From: Herbivorax alkaliphila
GTDB lineage: Bacteria; Bacillota; Clostridia; Acetivibrionales; Acetivibrionaceae
Assembly: GCF_030848475.1 (NCBI RefSeq)
Contig: NZ_JAVDDS010000002.1
Coordinates: forward strand, 62,001-126,000
Direction: 5' to 3'
Length of the DNA stretch: 64,000 nucleotides
Part shown: positions 1 through 10,000 of the stretch, in pieces
Position numbering within the stretch: the first letter of the stretch is position 1
Layout: each line of letters opens with the position of its first letter
Notes under the pieces: model-generated
Seen by the model: only the letters and a program-made list of their open reading frames with translations
Told to the model about the DNA's origin: nothing
Databases searched by the model: none
Position numbers and translations under genes: made by a program

Positions 1-416
1 GATATTACAATGTATACTATTGAAACTATCATTATTGAAAAAACAAATCCCGTCAAATAGCCAGCAAGTATTTGGATTTTTCTTATAGGTGACATGAGTA
101 TCCTAGAAAGAGTATGATTTTCTTTGTCAGAAGCAATGAAGGAGGCCACTATAACTCCGCATGTAAAAATTAACTGGACTAATATTGATGCACCATAAAA
201 ATTTAGAGAATTTATTTTATCATAATCATCGAGTATAATCATTTGGCACAATCCAGATAAAGCTCCTTTGTAATCACCAACAAAATTGTCATATGCATTT
301 CGTGAGTATATTAACTGTATAAAGTGAATTACCACTATAAATATTAATAATGCAGTGTTTTTGTAAAAGAACTTTACAATTCTTTTAGATAACATAAAAA
401 ATTGATATATATACAT
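1..416 (-). CDS. ABC-2 type exporter permease, 5' part only
   Basis: Membrane subunit of the ABC exporter whose ATPase lies immediately upstream on the same strand, 1 nt away. The ATG is at 416. The 138 visible codons read as a short basic N terminus, a first membrane helix (about residues 22-36), an extracytoplasmic stretch, a second helix (about 77-93) and a third starting near 120. Between helices two and three is a cytoplasmic loop with the sequence DKENHTLSRILMSPIRK, the kind of E-x-x-T-L-x-R-x-x-x-S-P motif that precedes the third helix in ABC-2 (DrrB/YadH-like) permeases. The gene runs off the left edge, so total length and C terminus are unknown. Substrate cannot be inferred. The linked two-component system suggests regulated export of a peptide, drug or lipid-active compound. 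Confidence 0.8.
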   Translation of the reverse strand, partial: MYIYQFFMLSKRIVKFFYKNTALLIFIVVIHFIQLIYSRNAYDNFVGDYKGALSGLCQMIILDDYDKINSLNFYGASILVQLIFTCGVIVASFIASDKENHTLSRILMSPIRKIQILAGYLTGFVFSIMIVSIVYIVI

Positions 417-417
417 A

Positions 418-1353
418 TTAACACCTCAAACTTTTTCCTGTTAAAGCTAGATAAACACTTTCTAAAGTTGGCTGTTCAATGTTGACATTTTTTATTGTAA
501 TGTTGTTTTGAAAGAGTATAAAAAGTATGTCTTGAAGATTATTTTGTAAATTGCTTGTTACTATGTTGAGAAAGTTTTTATCTGAAGCAACATTTAAAAT
601 TCCTTTAAGTTTTTTTATTTCATTTATAGCTTTCTGCTCTAAGTTTACAGTATCAATTGTTATAGTTTCCTTTGAATCGGTCAGGGTTTTTAATTCGCTT
701 TTGTTGCCGCAGGCAATTACCTTTCCGTTGTCAATAATCCCCACCTTGTTACATAATTCCTCTGCTTCATCAATATAGTGAGTGGTGTATACAATGGTCA
801 TACCCTGGCTATTTAATTTTTTGACAGATTTTATAATTTGGTTTCTTGAATGTGTGTCTATACCTACAGTGGGTTCATCCATTATTAATATATCGGGTTT
901 GTGAAGAATTGAGCAGGCTATATTGAGTTTTCTTTTCATACCTCCTGAAAAGGATTTAGGTTTATCTTTTTGTTTGTCAAAAAGATCCACAAATTCTAAA
1001 GCATCTCCTATTCTAGTGTTTAAAGTTTTTCCTCTAATTCCATAAAGGCTTGCAAAAAACTCTAAATTTTCACGAGTAGATATATTCTCATAAATTGCTA
1101 TATCCTGAGGGACAATACCAATGTTCTTTTTTATTTTAAGAGCATTATTTATTATATCCATACCAAAGATATGGACATTACCTGAGTCAGGTCTTAAAAG
1201 ACCTGAGAGTATTTTGATGATGGTGCTTTTTCCTGCTCCATTTGCACCTATAAGACCAAATATCTCATTTTTTGGTATATTAAGATTTACATTATCTAAA
1301 GCAATAATATTCCCAAATCTTTTTACAAGATTTGAAATATTTATTATATCCAT
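418..1353 (-). CDS. ABC transporter ATP-binding protein (drug/peptide exporter type)
   Basis: Cytoplasmic ATPase subunit that powers the ABC-2 permease encoded just downstream. Walker A GANGAGKST, signature SFSGGMKRKLNIA, Walker B ILIMDEPTVGID and a switch histidine (TTHYIDEAEEL) are all visible, in the order and spacing of the DrrA/CcmA-like family. The C-terminal ~75 residues are the extra domain typical of this group. The frame is open to an upstream ATG at 1365, but I prefer the ATG at 1353 (protein beginning MDIINISNL) because a GGGGG ribosome-binding run lies 5-9 nt upstream of it, whereas 1365 has none. Length is about 311 residues, normal for the family. It ends 1 nt before the permease start, so the two are translationally linked. 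Confidence 0.92.
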   Translation of the reverse strand: MDIINISNLVKRFGNIIALDNVNLNIPKNEIFGLIGANGAGKSTIIKILSGLLRPDSGNVHIFGMDIINNALKIKKNIGIVPQDIAIYENISTRENLEFFASLYGIRGKTLNTRIGDALEFVDLFDKQKDKPKSFSGGMKRKLNIACSILHKPDILIMDEPTVGIDTHSRNQIIKSVKKLNSQGMTIVYTTHYIDEAEELCNKVGIIDNGKVIACGNKSELKTLTDSKETITIDTVNLEQKAINEIKKLKGILNVASDKNFLNIVTSNLQNNLQDILFILFQNNITIKNVNIEQPTLESVYLALTGKSLRC

Positions 1354-1503
1354 AAAAACCCCCATAATATTTTTTTAATTGTTTTCTTAAAAAGCAATAG
1401 TTTTTAAGAAAATATTATATTAATATTTTAATTTAATATTAATGTATAATTCATTGACTAAAGTAATTGATTTTAATTTAAAAATATGTTATATAACATG
1501 TTT

Positions 1504-2151
1504 TTAAAAATTATTAGCGTTGCCATTATTGTAATAAAATACTGCTATTTGAGTTCTGTCTCTTAGATTAAGTTTATTTAAAATGGTTGATATTTTGTTT
1601 TTTATAGTACCCTCAGTTAAAAATAAAGAATCTGCAATTTCCCTGTTTGTCATGCCCTTAGCTATATGTTTTATTATTTCAATTTCTGTATCGGATAAAA
1701 AATATTTATCAAAAGAAATTTCATCTGGAGAATTTAATAAATTAGGCAATTTAGTTGCAGCATTTTCGCCTACTAAAATATTTCCACTAAAAACAGTTTT
1801 TAAGGCAGAAATTATTTTTTCAGGGTATGAATTTTTCAGTACATAACCCTTTGCTCCCTGTTTTAAGGCTTCATATATATATTTATCATCGTCAAATGTT
1901 GTTAATACCAGAATTTTCATTTCGGGTTTAAATTCAAGAATTTTCTTAGTTGCAATTATACCATTGCATACTGGCATTTTAATGTCCATAAGTATTACGT
2001 CAATTTCAGGATGTTTAATTACTAATTTATATGCTTCATCTCCATTTTTGCAATCAAATATTACATTTATATCATTTTCTAAGTCAAGAATTAATTTAAG
2101 GTTTTCCCTTAGTAACTGATCGTCATCAACAATCAAAACATTTATAATCAA
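1504..2151 (-). CDS. LuxR/NarL-family response regulator
   Basis: DNA-binding response regulator of 215 residues. The N-terminal receiver domain has the acidic pair in VLIVDDD, the phosphoacceptor Asp at residue 56 (ILMDIKMPV), the conserved Thr in VLTTFDD and Lys in GYVLKN. The C-terminal GerE/LuxR helix-turn-helix reads LSDTEIEIIKHIAKGMTNRE and onwards, with the usual recognition helix. It lies 23 nt downstream of the sensor kinase gene and about 150 nt upstream of the ABC ATPase gene, all on the minus strand, so the simplest inference is that it controls the exporter. Specific DNA sites cannot be assigned from this sequence. Confidence 0.93.
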   Translation of the reverse strand: MIINVLIVDDDQLLRENLKLILDLENDINVIFDCKNGDEAYKLVIKHPEIDVILMDIKMPVCNGIIATKKILEFKPEMKILVLTTFDDDKYIYEALKQGAKGYVLKNSYPEKIISALKTVFSGNILVGENAATKLPNLLNSPDEISFDKYFLSDTEIEIIKHIAKGMTNREIADSLFLTEGTIKNKISTILNKLNLRDRTQIAVFYYNNGNANNF

Positions 2152-2174
2152 TGTAAATCCCCCTCTTTATACAA

Positions 2175-3293
2175 TTAAGAATCAATTGGTATAATTGTTG
2201 TTATTTTAAAACAATTTTTTGTTGTAATTTTTAGTTTACCTCCTAAAAGCCAAACTCTCTCTTCCATACCTGTAATCCCCATTCCTTTTTTTATTTTTGT
2301 GCATCCTCTTCCATTATCCTCTATTGAAAGTTCAACTTTATTCATAAAATAAGATAATGTTATGTCTATATGGTTTGCCCCACCATGACGTACAGAGTTT
2401 GTTATAGCTTCCTGTATGTTTTTATATATTACAATCTGGGTACTAGGATATAATTTTTGATATTGACCATTAATATTAAAATTAATTATAATTCCTGTGC
2501 TTTTTTTAAAATTTTCAATCATATGTTCAATTGATTGAATTCTGTATGGAATTTCCTCGGGTTTAATTTTTTTAACTACTTTCCTAAGTACTTCTGTACA
2601 ATTTCTTAAATTATCTCTAACGGAATTTAGAATGTTTCTTCCTTTTTCATTGTCTATCTTAATTATTTTTATAGCTGCTTCTAGTTGGATTAAAATTGAA
2701 ACAAGTTTATGTCCGAGTGTATCATGTATCTCTCTTGATATTCTGTTTCTTTCCTCTGCTTGAGATAAATACTCAATCTTTTTGGAATATATTTCAAGTT
2801 TTTTCTTAGCATCTTCTAGCTGGTAGCTGTAACTTCTGTTTTGATCGTATAAGGTTTCAGTTTTTTTTATAATATTTTCAAGTTTTTTTATTCGATAAGA
2901 AAACAAAAAAAGCAGTAAAGAAAAAGATGTAAAAATAAAAGTGTTTTCTAAATTCATATTTTTTAATAAATATAATAACAGAATAAAAAACATAAAAAGC
3001 AGTAATTTGTATTTATTTTGAATAAGTAGACCAATGTCAGTTAAACTTATAAAAATGAGAAAGTAAGGTTTTGTGGAAAGTGTTATAGCAAAAAGGAAAA
3101 AGAGAATAAAATCCACTACTAAAGATAATGTAATATATTTATCTTTTTGAAGAAATAATCTTAATTGACTATTAAAAATAAATAGCAGAAATAAAAGAGT
3201 ATAGTATTCGTAATTACTTATTTCTTTATTGTATACAGCATATATAATAGAAATAATAACTATAAATAATCTAATAAAAACCTCAATTCTCAA
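2175..3293 (-). CDS. Sensor histidine kinase, HisKA_3 (DesK/NarX-like) family
   Basis: Membrane sensor kinase, about 372 residues. The N-terminal third is strongly hydrophobic (five to six predicted membrane helices). A short coiled-coil linker follows, then the HisKA_3 dimerisation helix ISREIHDTLGHK carrying the phosphorylated His, and an HATPase_c domain with an N box (AITNSVRHG) and G box (NGRGC...GMGITGMEER). The frame is open upstream to 3407, but I place the start at the TTG at 3293 because an AAAGGAG ribosome binding site sits 6-7 nt upstream. The longer reading would also cross a perfect 30-nt palindrome at 3358-3387. It partners the response regulator immediately downstream. Ligand is unknown; such kinases linked to ABC exporters often sense envelope stress or antimicrobials (family knowledge). 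Confidence 0.88.
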   Translation of the reverse strand: MRIEVFIRLFIVIISIIYAVYNKEISNYEYYTLLFLLFIFNSQLRLFLQKDKYITLSLVVDFILFFLFAITLSTKPYFLIFISLTDIGLLIQNKYKLLLFMFFILLLYLLKNMNLENTFIFTSFSLLLFLFSYRIKKLENIIKKTETLYDQNRSYSYQLEDAKKKLEIYSKKIEYLSQAEERNRISREIHDTLGHKLVSILIQLEAAIKIIKIDNEKGRNILNSVRDNLRNCTEVLRKVVKKIKPEEIPYRIQSIEHMIENFKKSTGIIINFNINGQYQKLYPSTQIVIYKNIQEAITNSVRHGGANHIDITLSYFMNKVELSIEDNGRGCTKIKKGMGITGMEERVWLLGGKLKITTKNCFKITTIIPIDS

Positions 3294-3357
3294 AGAAATG
3301 ACTCCTTTACATAGTATTTTTATAAATTTTATCAACACAATTATATCAGATTTTTTT

Positions 3358-3387
3358 AAAAAAAAGTGACTTAAGTCACTTTTTTTT
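3358..3387. terminator. Perfect 30-nt palindrome, terminator or attenuator-like
   Basis: Eight A, the arm GTGACTT, its exact complement AAGTCAC, then eight T: a perfect inverted repeat with no loop bases. It is symmetrical and therefore could end transcription from either direction. It lies 65 nt upstream of the sensor kinase start, so on the minus strand it is either the terminator of something transcribed from the tandem repeat region or a leader attenuator of the kinase operon. Confidence 0.55.
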
Positions 3388-3389
3388 AA

Positions 3390-3595
3390 ATGGCTAAGAA
3401 AGCACATTGCTTTCTGGCATCAAAAAAGTCTACCGAAAGGCTGTACTTCAAAGGATTACCCTAACCTTAAATCGGTGAAGCCGACTTTTTTAATGGCTAA
3501 GAAAGCACATTGCTTTCTGGCATCAAAAAAGTCTACCGAAAGGCTGTACTTTAAAGGATTACCCTAGCCTTAAATCGGCGAAGCCGACTTTTTTA
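3390..3595 (+). repeat. Two tandem 103-nt units, possible structured RNA
   Basis: Copies at 3390-3492 and 3493-3595 differ at only three positions. Each unit holds a hairpin with 7-bp stem (AGAAAGC / GCTTTCT), a central C/G-rich segment, and ends in TCGG(C/T)GAAGCCGA followed by a T run, which looks like a small intrinsic terminator on the plus strand. AAAAAAGTC near the middle can also pair with GACTTTTTT at the end, closing a larger structure. Each unit also contains a 24-codon open frame starting ATGGCTAAG and ending TAA or TAG, but without a ribosome binding site. I do not recognise a known riboswitch family. Confidence 0.6.
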
Positions 3596-3676
3596 TTATG
3601 GTAGAAACATTGTGGAGAAAGTTATAATAGTTGATTTATATTTCACAGTGTACTTACATTTAATATTAAAAAAATG

Positions 3677-3705
3677 TTGGACTTAAGATATCTTTGTAAT
3701 ATAAT
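3677..3705 (+). promoter_or_regulatory. Candidate sigma-A promoter of the jetDABC operon
   Basis: TTGGAC at 3677-3682 and a perfect TATAAT at 3700-3705 are separated by 17 nt. The start of the first operon gene is 55 nt downstream, giving a leader of about 45-50 nt. Confidence 0.6.
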
Positions 3706-3760
3706 TAAAAGAGAAAAGTAATGCAAAAAAAGAGATAGAGAAGGGGAGTATGTTTTTCAA

Positions 3761-4798
3761 ATGGACAATTTTATATATAAATTGATAGACAATCACCCTA
3801 AAAAAAGTATAGAAATATTTGACTTGCTTTTAAAAGTAGAAAAGCACTTTAAAAGTGATGATTTTGAACTGAAAGGTGGATACAGAGCTTTTGCATTTGC
3901 TATATATGATTTTTGTCAAAAAGGAATACTTTATCCTGTAAAGACCTCTAAAACAAATGGAAGAAATCCATTACTTTATAATAAATATAGAATTATTTTA
4001 AAAAAAGAGTATGACAGCACTCATTTAGAAGAGTTAAACTCATTTCATCCAAAGCTTGATAAGAGTTTTTACCATCGAAATTCTAAAGCATATAAAGAAG
4101 ATAGAAATTATATATTAGAGTTGTCTAAATATCTTTCAGACATAGAAAAATCCAGCTGGTTAAATCATAGATGTACTATGAATGAGAGATCTTTTGAAAT
4201 ATTTAATGATGAAAAATTTTTGGACAAAAAGGGAAGAGTTTTGTTAAAAAGATTAGGGATTTCCTTAGATGATTTAAACTGCTACAAAGCATTAGAGGCT
4301 TTTTTCTATATTCTATTTGAAATAAAAGAAAAACTCAATGTATTGATAATTGAAAATAAAGAAACGTTTTTTTCTATTTTAAAATATCTTGAAAGAAGTG
4401 GATGTAAGTCACTTTGCGGAATTAGAATTGATATGTTAATATATGGTGAGGGTAAGAAAATAGTAAACAGTTTAAAATTTATAAATGAGATAGTAGCAGG
4501 AACTGATATAGAAAAAATATACTACTTTGGTGATTTGGATTTTGAAGGGATAGGAATATATAATTCACTGGTTTTAAAATACCATGATTATTCCATTGTT
4601 CCTCATATTAAACTTTACAAACAACTTTTAAGTGAGGCGAAAAATCCACCACCATTAAAGACTTGTCAATCAGAAATTTCAATAGATAAGTTTATTGAAA
4701 ATTTTGATAATGAAAGCAGAGAAAAAATTATTAAAATACTTTATGATAAAAGGTACATTCCTCAGGAGGCGTTGAATTTTGGAAGAAAGAATTTATGA
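3761..4798 (+). CDS. jetD: Wadjet subunit JetD, Toprim nuclease
   Basis: Toprim-fold (DUF2220/DUF3322, topoisomerase VI A-like) protein of 345 residues. In characterised Wadjet systems JetD is the nuclease that cuts closed-circular plasmid DNA after the JetABC SMC motor has extruded it (family knowledge). The sequence shows the two Toprim signatures: an acidic residue after a hydrophobic strand (VLIIENKETF, Glu198) and the DxD motif in YFGDLDFEGIG (Asp258, Asp260). The N-terminal ~180 residues have the basic, helix-rich character expected of the DNA-binding/arm region. First gene of a four-gene operon; its last 20 nt overlap the next gene. A GGGGAG lies 12 nt before the ATG, a rather long spacing. 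A D-A-B-C gene order is what I recall for the type III subclass of Wadjet; the subclass is not certain. Confidence 0.88.
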   Translation: MDNFIYKLIDNHPKKSIEIFDLLLKVEKHFKSDDFELKGGYRAFAFAIYDFCQKGILYPVKTSKTNGRNPLLYNKYRIILKKEYDSTHLEELNSFHPKLDKSFYHRNSKAYKEDRNYILELSKYLSDIEKSSWLNHRCTMNERSFEIFNDEKFLDKKGRVLLKRLGISLDDLNCYKALEAFFYILFEIKEKLNVLIIENKETFFSILKYLERSGCKSLCGIRIDMLIYGEGKKIVNSLKFINEIVAGTDIEKIYYFGDLDFEGIGIYNSLVLKYHDYSIVPHIKLYKQLLSEAKNPPPLKTCQSEISIDKFIENFDNESREKIIKILYDKRYIPQEALNFGRKNL

Positions 4799-6347
4799 AG
4801 GTATGGATTGTCTAAAAGATTTTAAAGAGAGAATGAAAAATTTGGCACCTTTTATTCACTTAGGAAAAAAGCTTGGGGCAGTTCAAAAATATGAAGATTA
4901 TGATATGGTGTCGGTTGGCTTTTCAGTGCTTCTTTTTATTTTGGAAAACATGCTTATAGGTCGTGAAGAATGCAGCATTGACGATATAGCAAACTTTCTT
5001 CAAATGGTTATAAAGGACTCATATGAAGTTAATTTGACGCAGGAAGAAGCTAAAGAAATGGCATTTTACATACGGGACTCTATTTCTGGAAGTGGCGGAG
5101 AGGTGGTTGATTTTAAGTTTAAAAATCTAGAGACTAAAAGGGACGAGGCAATTCCTTTAAAGCTTATAGATACATCTTATTATGAAATAAAAAAGTCTGC
5201 TAGATATAAACTTACAGATCAGGGAATGGAAATGCTTTTTAAGACACGAGAGATTTACTCTGAATTTAGAATAAATGTAACTCAGATGTATTTAAAACAA
5301 CAGATTGAAAAAGGAGTTTTTTCAGGTGCTCTGCAAACTGTAAATGAATTAAACCTTCAGGTAAGACAGCTTAGAGAAAGGCTTGAAACTCTTCTTTTAA
5401 ATATAAGGCAAAATGTTTTGGGGATTGATTTTGAAGATTTAAAAAAGCTTTTTGAAAAGATAAAAGAGCAGTTTGAAACAGAAAGAAGAGAATTTAAAAA
5501 CATTAAAAGAATTTTAAAAGAACAGAGGATAAACATTGAAAAGATAAATTATAATGATTTGAAAGAAAGAGAACTAAAAAATTTAGAGCAGATAAAAATA
5601 CTCTCTACAAAGCTTAATATAGCGACTTCAGAGCATGACAGGCTTTTTAATGAAAAACTTGATATTGTAGGAGAGTACCTAAAGACAATTGAAATAAGGC
5701 TTCGCCAAGGTGTAAGTGAATATATAGATTTTGAAAAAAATATTTTTGATGTGCTTATTTCAAAAAACTCAGAATTTGAGTCTTTAAAAAGCATTTTATC
5801 GCCCCTTCTTGTAGACAAAGCATCAAAAAAAGCATTTAACCCCTTTAAAGCATTGGACTATCAAAGGGTTAAAAATGAAGATGAGGAAGAAGAGAGAGAA
5901 AAAATTGATATTGAGAAGCAACTATTAATAAAAGAAGAAGAGGAGAAAAAAGAACGTGAAAAAAGAGATGAAAAGATAGAGGCCTATCTTTTGGCAATAC
6001 TAAAAGAGGTCTTTGAAAAGGAAAAGTCAAATCTTAGTTTGGCTATAAAACGTCTTCATGAGGAGCTTTTAAAATGTGTTTCATATGACTTTGACTTTTA
6101 TAGCTTAATTATGATTCTTCATCAGCATAAGTATATAGATTTTAAAGATTTAGATGATATATTAAATAAGATGGTAAGAGATACATCTTCATACAATATA
6201 AATGTCTATTATCTTTTTGATAGGATATTTAATAAAAACCCCAATCTTAAAAAGTTAAAGTCGTTGATTTTTATATCAACTAAAAAGAAGATTACTTTTG
6301 AAAATGGTAATGAAATAACTGATTTTATAATTAGAGGTGAAAAATAA
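4779..6347 (+). CDS. jetA: Wadjet subunit JetA, kleisin-like (MukF-like)
   Basis: 522-residue kleisin-type subunit that in Wadjet links the heads of the SMC dimer and recruits JetB. The start is a TTG supported by a perfect AGGAGG at 4764-4769 with 9-nt spacing, placing the start inside the jetD reading frame, which implies translational coupling. The N-terminal ~130 residues look like a winged-helix region ending in LTDQGMEMLF; a helical, coiled-coil middle follows (about 170-290), then a highly charged Glu/Lys stretch near 360-400 and a C-terminal winged-helix-like segment. Recognition rests on gene order, length and clear resemblance to the other JetA-like protein in this window (shared QG-x4-F-x-T-x-EI pattern), not on a catalytic motif. 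Its stop codon overlaps the ATG of jetB (TAATG). Confidence 0.82.
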   Translation: MEERIYEGMDCLKDFKERMKNLAPFIHLGKKLGAVQKYEDYDMVSVGFSVLLFILENMLIGREECSIDDIANFLQMVIKDSYEVNLTQEEAKEMAFYIRDSISGSGGEVVDFKFKNLETKRDEAIPLKLIDTSYYEIKKSARYKLTDQGMEMLFKTREIYSEFRINVTQMYLKQQIEKGVFSGALQTVNELNLQVRQLRERLETLLLNIRQNVLGIDFEDLKKLFEKIKEQFETERREFKNIKRILKEQRINIEKINYNDLKERELKNLEQIKILSTKLNIATSEHDRLFNEKLDIVGEYLKTIEIRLRQGVSEYIDFEKNIFDVLISKNSEFESLKSILSPLLVDKASKKAFNPFKALDYQRVKNEDEEEEREKIDIEKQLLIKEEEEKKEREKRDEKIEAYLLAILKEVFEKEKSNLSLAIKRLHEELLKCVSYDFDFYSLIMILHQHKYIDFKDLDDILNKMVRDTSSYNINVYYLFDRIFNKNPNLKKLKSLIFISTKKKITFENGNEITDFIIRGEK

Positions 6348-7060
6348 TGGAAAACTTATCTCCTGAGTCGGTGAGAAAAGCGTTTAGATTATATTTAGAT
6401 CTTATAGAAAAATCTAAAATAACCAAAAAAGAAAATAGTGAAAGTTTTGAGGATTTTGAAGATGCAGAAATATCTTTTATAACAGGTATTTTTGAAGAGG
6501 AAGCTGAAATAATGATATTAAGATCTGGTGATACCCTTTATTATACACCTAGAACAGACAACAAATTTTTTGGATTTACAAATGAAGAGTTAAGGGATAA
6601 AATGGGATTTTCAAATAATACTGAGCTTTATATATCATACATAATAATACTGTCTATTATTATAAAGTTTTTTAATGGTGAAAATTATAACAATAAAGTT
6701 CGTTCAATGCTAAAAGTTGAAGAATTAGAAGCTTACATAACAGAGAAAATGCAGTCTACCCAGTCAAATGAAAATGAAGAAGAAATTGATGAAGCTTTAA
6801 GTTTTAATTTTGGAAAAGTTTCAAAACTTTGGCTTGACCTTCCTACATATGATGAAAAGATTAAAAGCTTAGGTCAGTCTAAGGGCACAAAAATAAGCTA
6901 TATAATGAGAACGATACGATTTTTGAAAGATCAGGGTCTAGTAAATCTTGATCAAGACAGTGAAATATATACTACAGATAAGATGGATACACTTGTTATA
7001 AGCTATTATCCTGAAAGTACGAGAAAAAAAGAAATTTTATCTTTTCTTGAAAGGATGTGA
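6347..7060 (+). CDS. jetB: Wadjet subunit JetB, KITE-like (MukE-like)
   Basis: 237-residue protein in the position and size range of JetB, the tandem winged-helix (KITE) subunit that binds the kleisin. It begins at an ATG overlapping the jetA stop (TAATG). The middle carries a run of hydrophobic helix (YISYIIILSIIIKFF) followed by LKVEELEAYITEKM; the corresponding segment of the second locus reads YIIIVIITVF...RVGELEEIITSRL, so the two are paralogues. The C-terminal half contains a helix-rich domain (SYIMRTIRFLKDQGLVN) of winged-helix character. No enzymatic motif is expected or seen. Overlap with the next open frame is minimal once the TTG start of jetC is used. Confidence 0.8.
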   Translation: MENLSPESVRKAFRLYLDLIEKSKITKKENSESFEDFEDAEISFITGIFEEEAEIMILRSGDTLYYTPRTDNKFFGFTNEELRDKMGFSNNTELYISYIIILSIIIKFFNGENYNNKVRSMLKVEELEAYITEKMQSTQSNENEEEIDEALSFNFGKVSKLWLDLPTYDEKIKSLGQSKGTKISYIMRTIRFLKDQGLVNLDQDSEIYTTDKMDTLVISYYPESTRKKEILSFLERM

Positions 7061-7064
7061 TTTT

Positions 7065-10000
7065 TTGCCTCAAATTAATAGATTTAGAGTAGTTAATTTT
7101 AGGTATGATGATGATAAAAAGTACATTGCAAATGAATTATATGAGTTTGATACTAAAAACTCTCTCATAAACCTTGAAAATGGTGGAGGTAAAAGTGTTA
7201 TATTGCAGTTGGCACTTCAAGTGGTACTTCCAAATGCAAGTATGGGAAGTAGGAATTTTTCAAATTATTTTAAGGTAGGAGCATCACCTACCCATATTCT
7301 AGTTGAATGGAAACTTGACGGAACAAGAGGAGAGTATCTTTTGACAGGTATATGTGTTTCTAAAAATGCAGATGGAATAAGGTTTTTCACATATACTCAT
7401 AATTATACTCTGCCCCATGATTTAGATATTAAATCTATTGAGGTTGTAAATAAGGACAAGCAGGTGACTAATTTTTCAGAATACTACAATTATTTAAAAA
7501 GGCTGTCTTCTGAAAGAAGGCTTAATATTAATGTTTATTCACGGGACAGACAGAGAGAATATAAAAATAAAATATATACATTTAATCTCTATAGTGATGA
7601 ATTTAAGGCAATTAAGACTATAAACCAATCAGAGGGAGGAATAGATAAATTTTTTGAAAATGCAAGAAAGTCAAGAAGCGTTATTGAAAAGCTTATAATT
7701 CCAAACATTCCTATCTCAGAGGGAGAAAGTGCTGGAATATTGGCAGAGACATTTAAAAAGCATTTAGAGAATTTGAAAAACATTCCACTTTATCAATACA
7801 GCATTAAAACATATGAAGCTTTTTGTGATAAGGCATCTGGACTTCTTTTAAAACTTGAAGACTATGGCAAAGAGGTAGAAGAAATAAACGATATAAGTCG
7901 GGATATTTTAGCATTAGAAAACCTTATATCAATTGCTGTAGATAGACTGTATAAAGATGGTGAGGTTCTAAAGGAAGACAATGAGGTGTGCTTGCAAAAA
8001 ATAGAAGAACTTTCATACAAAAAAGATAGTTTTATTTACCAAAACAAGATTATCGAAATGGAAAATTTAAAAGTAAAGCATGAGAAGCTTCAAATGGAAG
8101 TGTCTAAGATAAAAGAAGAAGTTTCAAATTGTGAAAGAAAAATAAAATTTATTGAGTCTAGTTTTTCCTATAAGGAAATGTCAGATTGCAAAAGTAAGAT
8201 TTTAAATCTTACTGCAAAGCTTGAAACCATTTCAAAAGAGAGAAACGAAATTGAAGAAGAATATCAAAATTTAATTTATCGTGGAAAAGAGCTTTTGACA
8301 GAGGAAATAGAAAAACTTCAAAATAATATAAGTTTTTTAGATGAAAAATATCAAACTCAAATTAAAGAAAGGGATAATCTTTATAAAAATCTTGATGAAA
8401 AAAATAAAGAAAGAGATAAGACTAGAGATGTTTTGTCCTCAATTAATACAAAGCTAACGGACTTAAAAGAAAGGCATTCAAAAATAACAGGATATTTCGC
8501 AAAGGATGTTACACTATTAGTTGATGCTGATGATGGGCTTAAAAAACTTTCAGGCGAAAAAGAAAATTTGATAAATGAAGCAGCACAATTAAAAGATACA
8601 ATTGAAAAGACAAAAAAGAAAATAGAAGATATTGATATAACAAAGGGAAGAAAAAAAGAAGCTTTGGCAATCTGCTCAGAGAAGAAAAAGAATATTGAAG
8701 AAGATATTTCATCATATAATGAAAAGCTTTCTAAAATAAATAATGAAATATCAATGCATGAAGTTACAGCTAATGTCTACAGTAATGAGGCGTTTGAAGC
8801 ATTAAAGGCTAAGAAGCTTAAACTGGACAACTTAGCAGGAGATGTTTTAGGAAGATATCATGAACTTGTAAAGAGGAAGTATCTTTTTGAGGGATGTGAC
8901 TACTATATCCCAGATATAGAAATTAAAAAAGTGTATGAATTATTAAAAGAGCGAGATATAAATTGTATCCCAGGTTCTTTGTGGCTAAAAAACCAAGAAG
9001 AAGGTTTAAGGTATGGGCTTTTGCATAAAAATCCTCTTTTGTGCCATTCGATTATTATACAGAAAAATCAAATTGAACTTATAAATAATATATCTTCAGA
9101 AATATTTGAACTGGTTGAAAACTACCCTGTAACATTTATAGTGGATTCGCCAGAGGGAATAATTACAAGTGAAAAAGAAGATGAAATGGCAAAAGGGATT
9201 GACAGATTAAGTGGTGTAGAATCCTATGTTGTATTTTCTAAAAACAGTATTTTTTCAGTAGAGCCGGATAAGTTTAAAGATTATTTAATGAGCCTTGATG
9301 AAAAAATAAAAAATACAAAAGAACAACATCAGTTAATGAAAATTGATGTTGAGAAGATAACAGGTCTTTTAGAAAGGTGTGGTGAATTTAAAAATCTATA
9401 TCCAAAAAATTATTATTCTGAGAATGAGAAAAAACTACATTCTATAGAAGATGGTATTAGAAAGGAAGAAAATGAGTTAAAAGAATTAGAAGAAAAAAGA
9501 ATAGCATATAACGATTTAATAAATAAAAATAATAAGTCTGTTTTATCTACAGAAGAGGCTATTTTAGAAAAAGAAAAGGATATAGAAAATTTAAAAGAAT
9601 TTATTGAAGTTGTAAGTAGAATGGACAAGCTTAACAAAGAACGTGAAAAAGAGGAAAAGAGTAAAAGTGAAATTGAAGATGAAATAGACACAATTAATCA
9701 AAAGGTTAGAAAGCTATCAGAGAGTATTGAGAGCGTAAAGGATAATTTAAAAGATGTTAAGAGAAATAATCAGGAAAAGGCAGAAGATTTAAATGAAATA
9801 TTATTAAAGCTTGATATAGAGAAGCCAACTGTAAAAATTACAGGGACACTACAGGATATACTTTCAAGGGCTAAAGGACTTGAAAGAAAAATTGAAGACA
9901 GTGCAGCAGAACAGATAAAAGAGAGAATTGACAGTTATAAAAAAGATCAAGAAAAACATCTAAAGAGAATATATTCAAATGGTTTTAATGAGAAGGATTT

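Noticed and set aside
3294-3407. N-terminal extension of the sensor kinase
   Set aside because: Would cross a perfect palindrome; a TTG at 3293 has a proper ribosome binding site and gives the expected first membrane helix.
3390-3595. CRISPR array
   Set aside because: Only two units, each 103 nt and contiguous without spacers, ending in a terminator-like hairpin.
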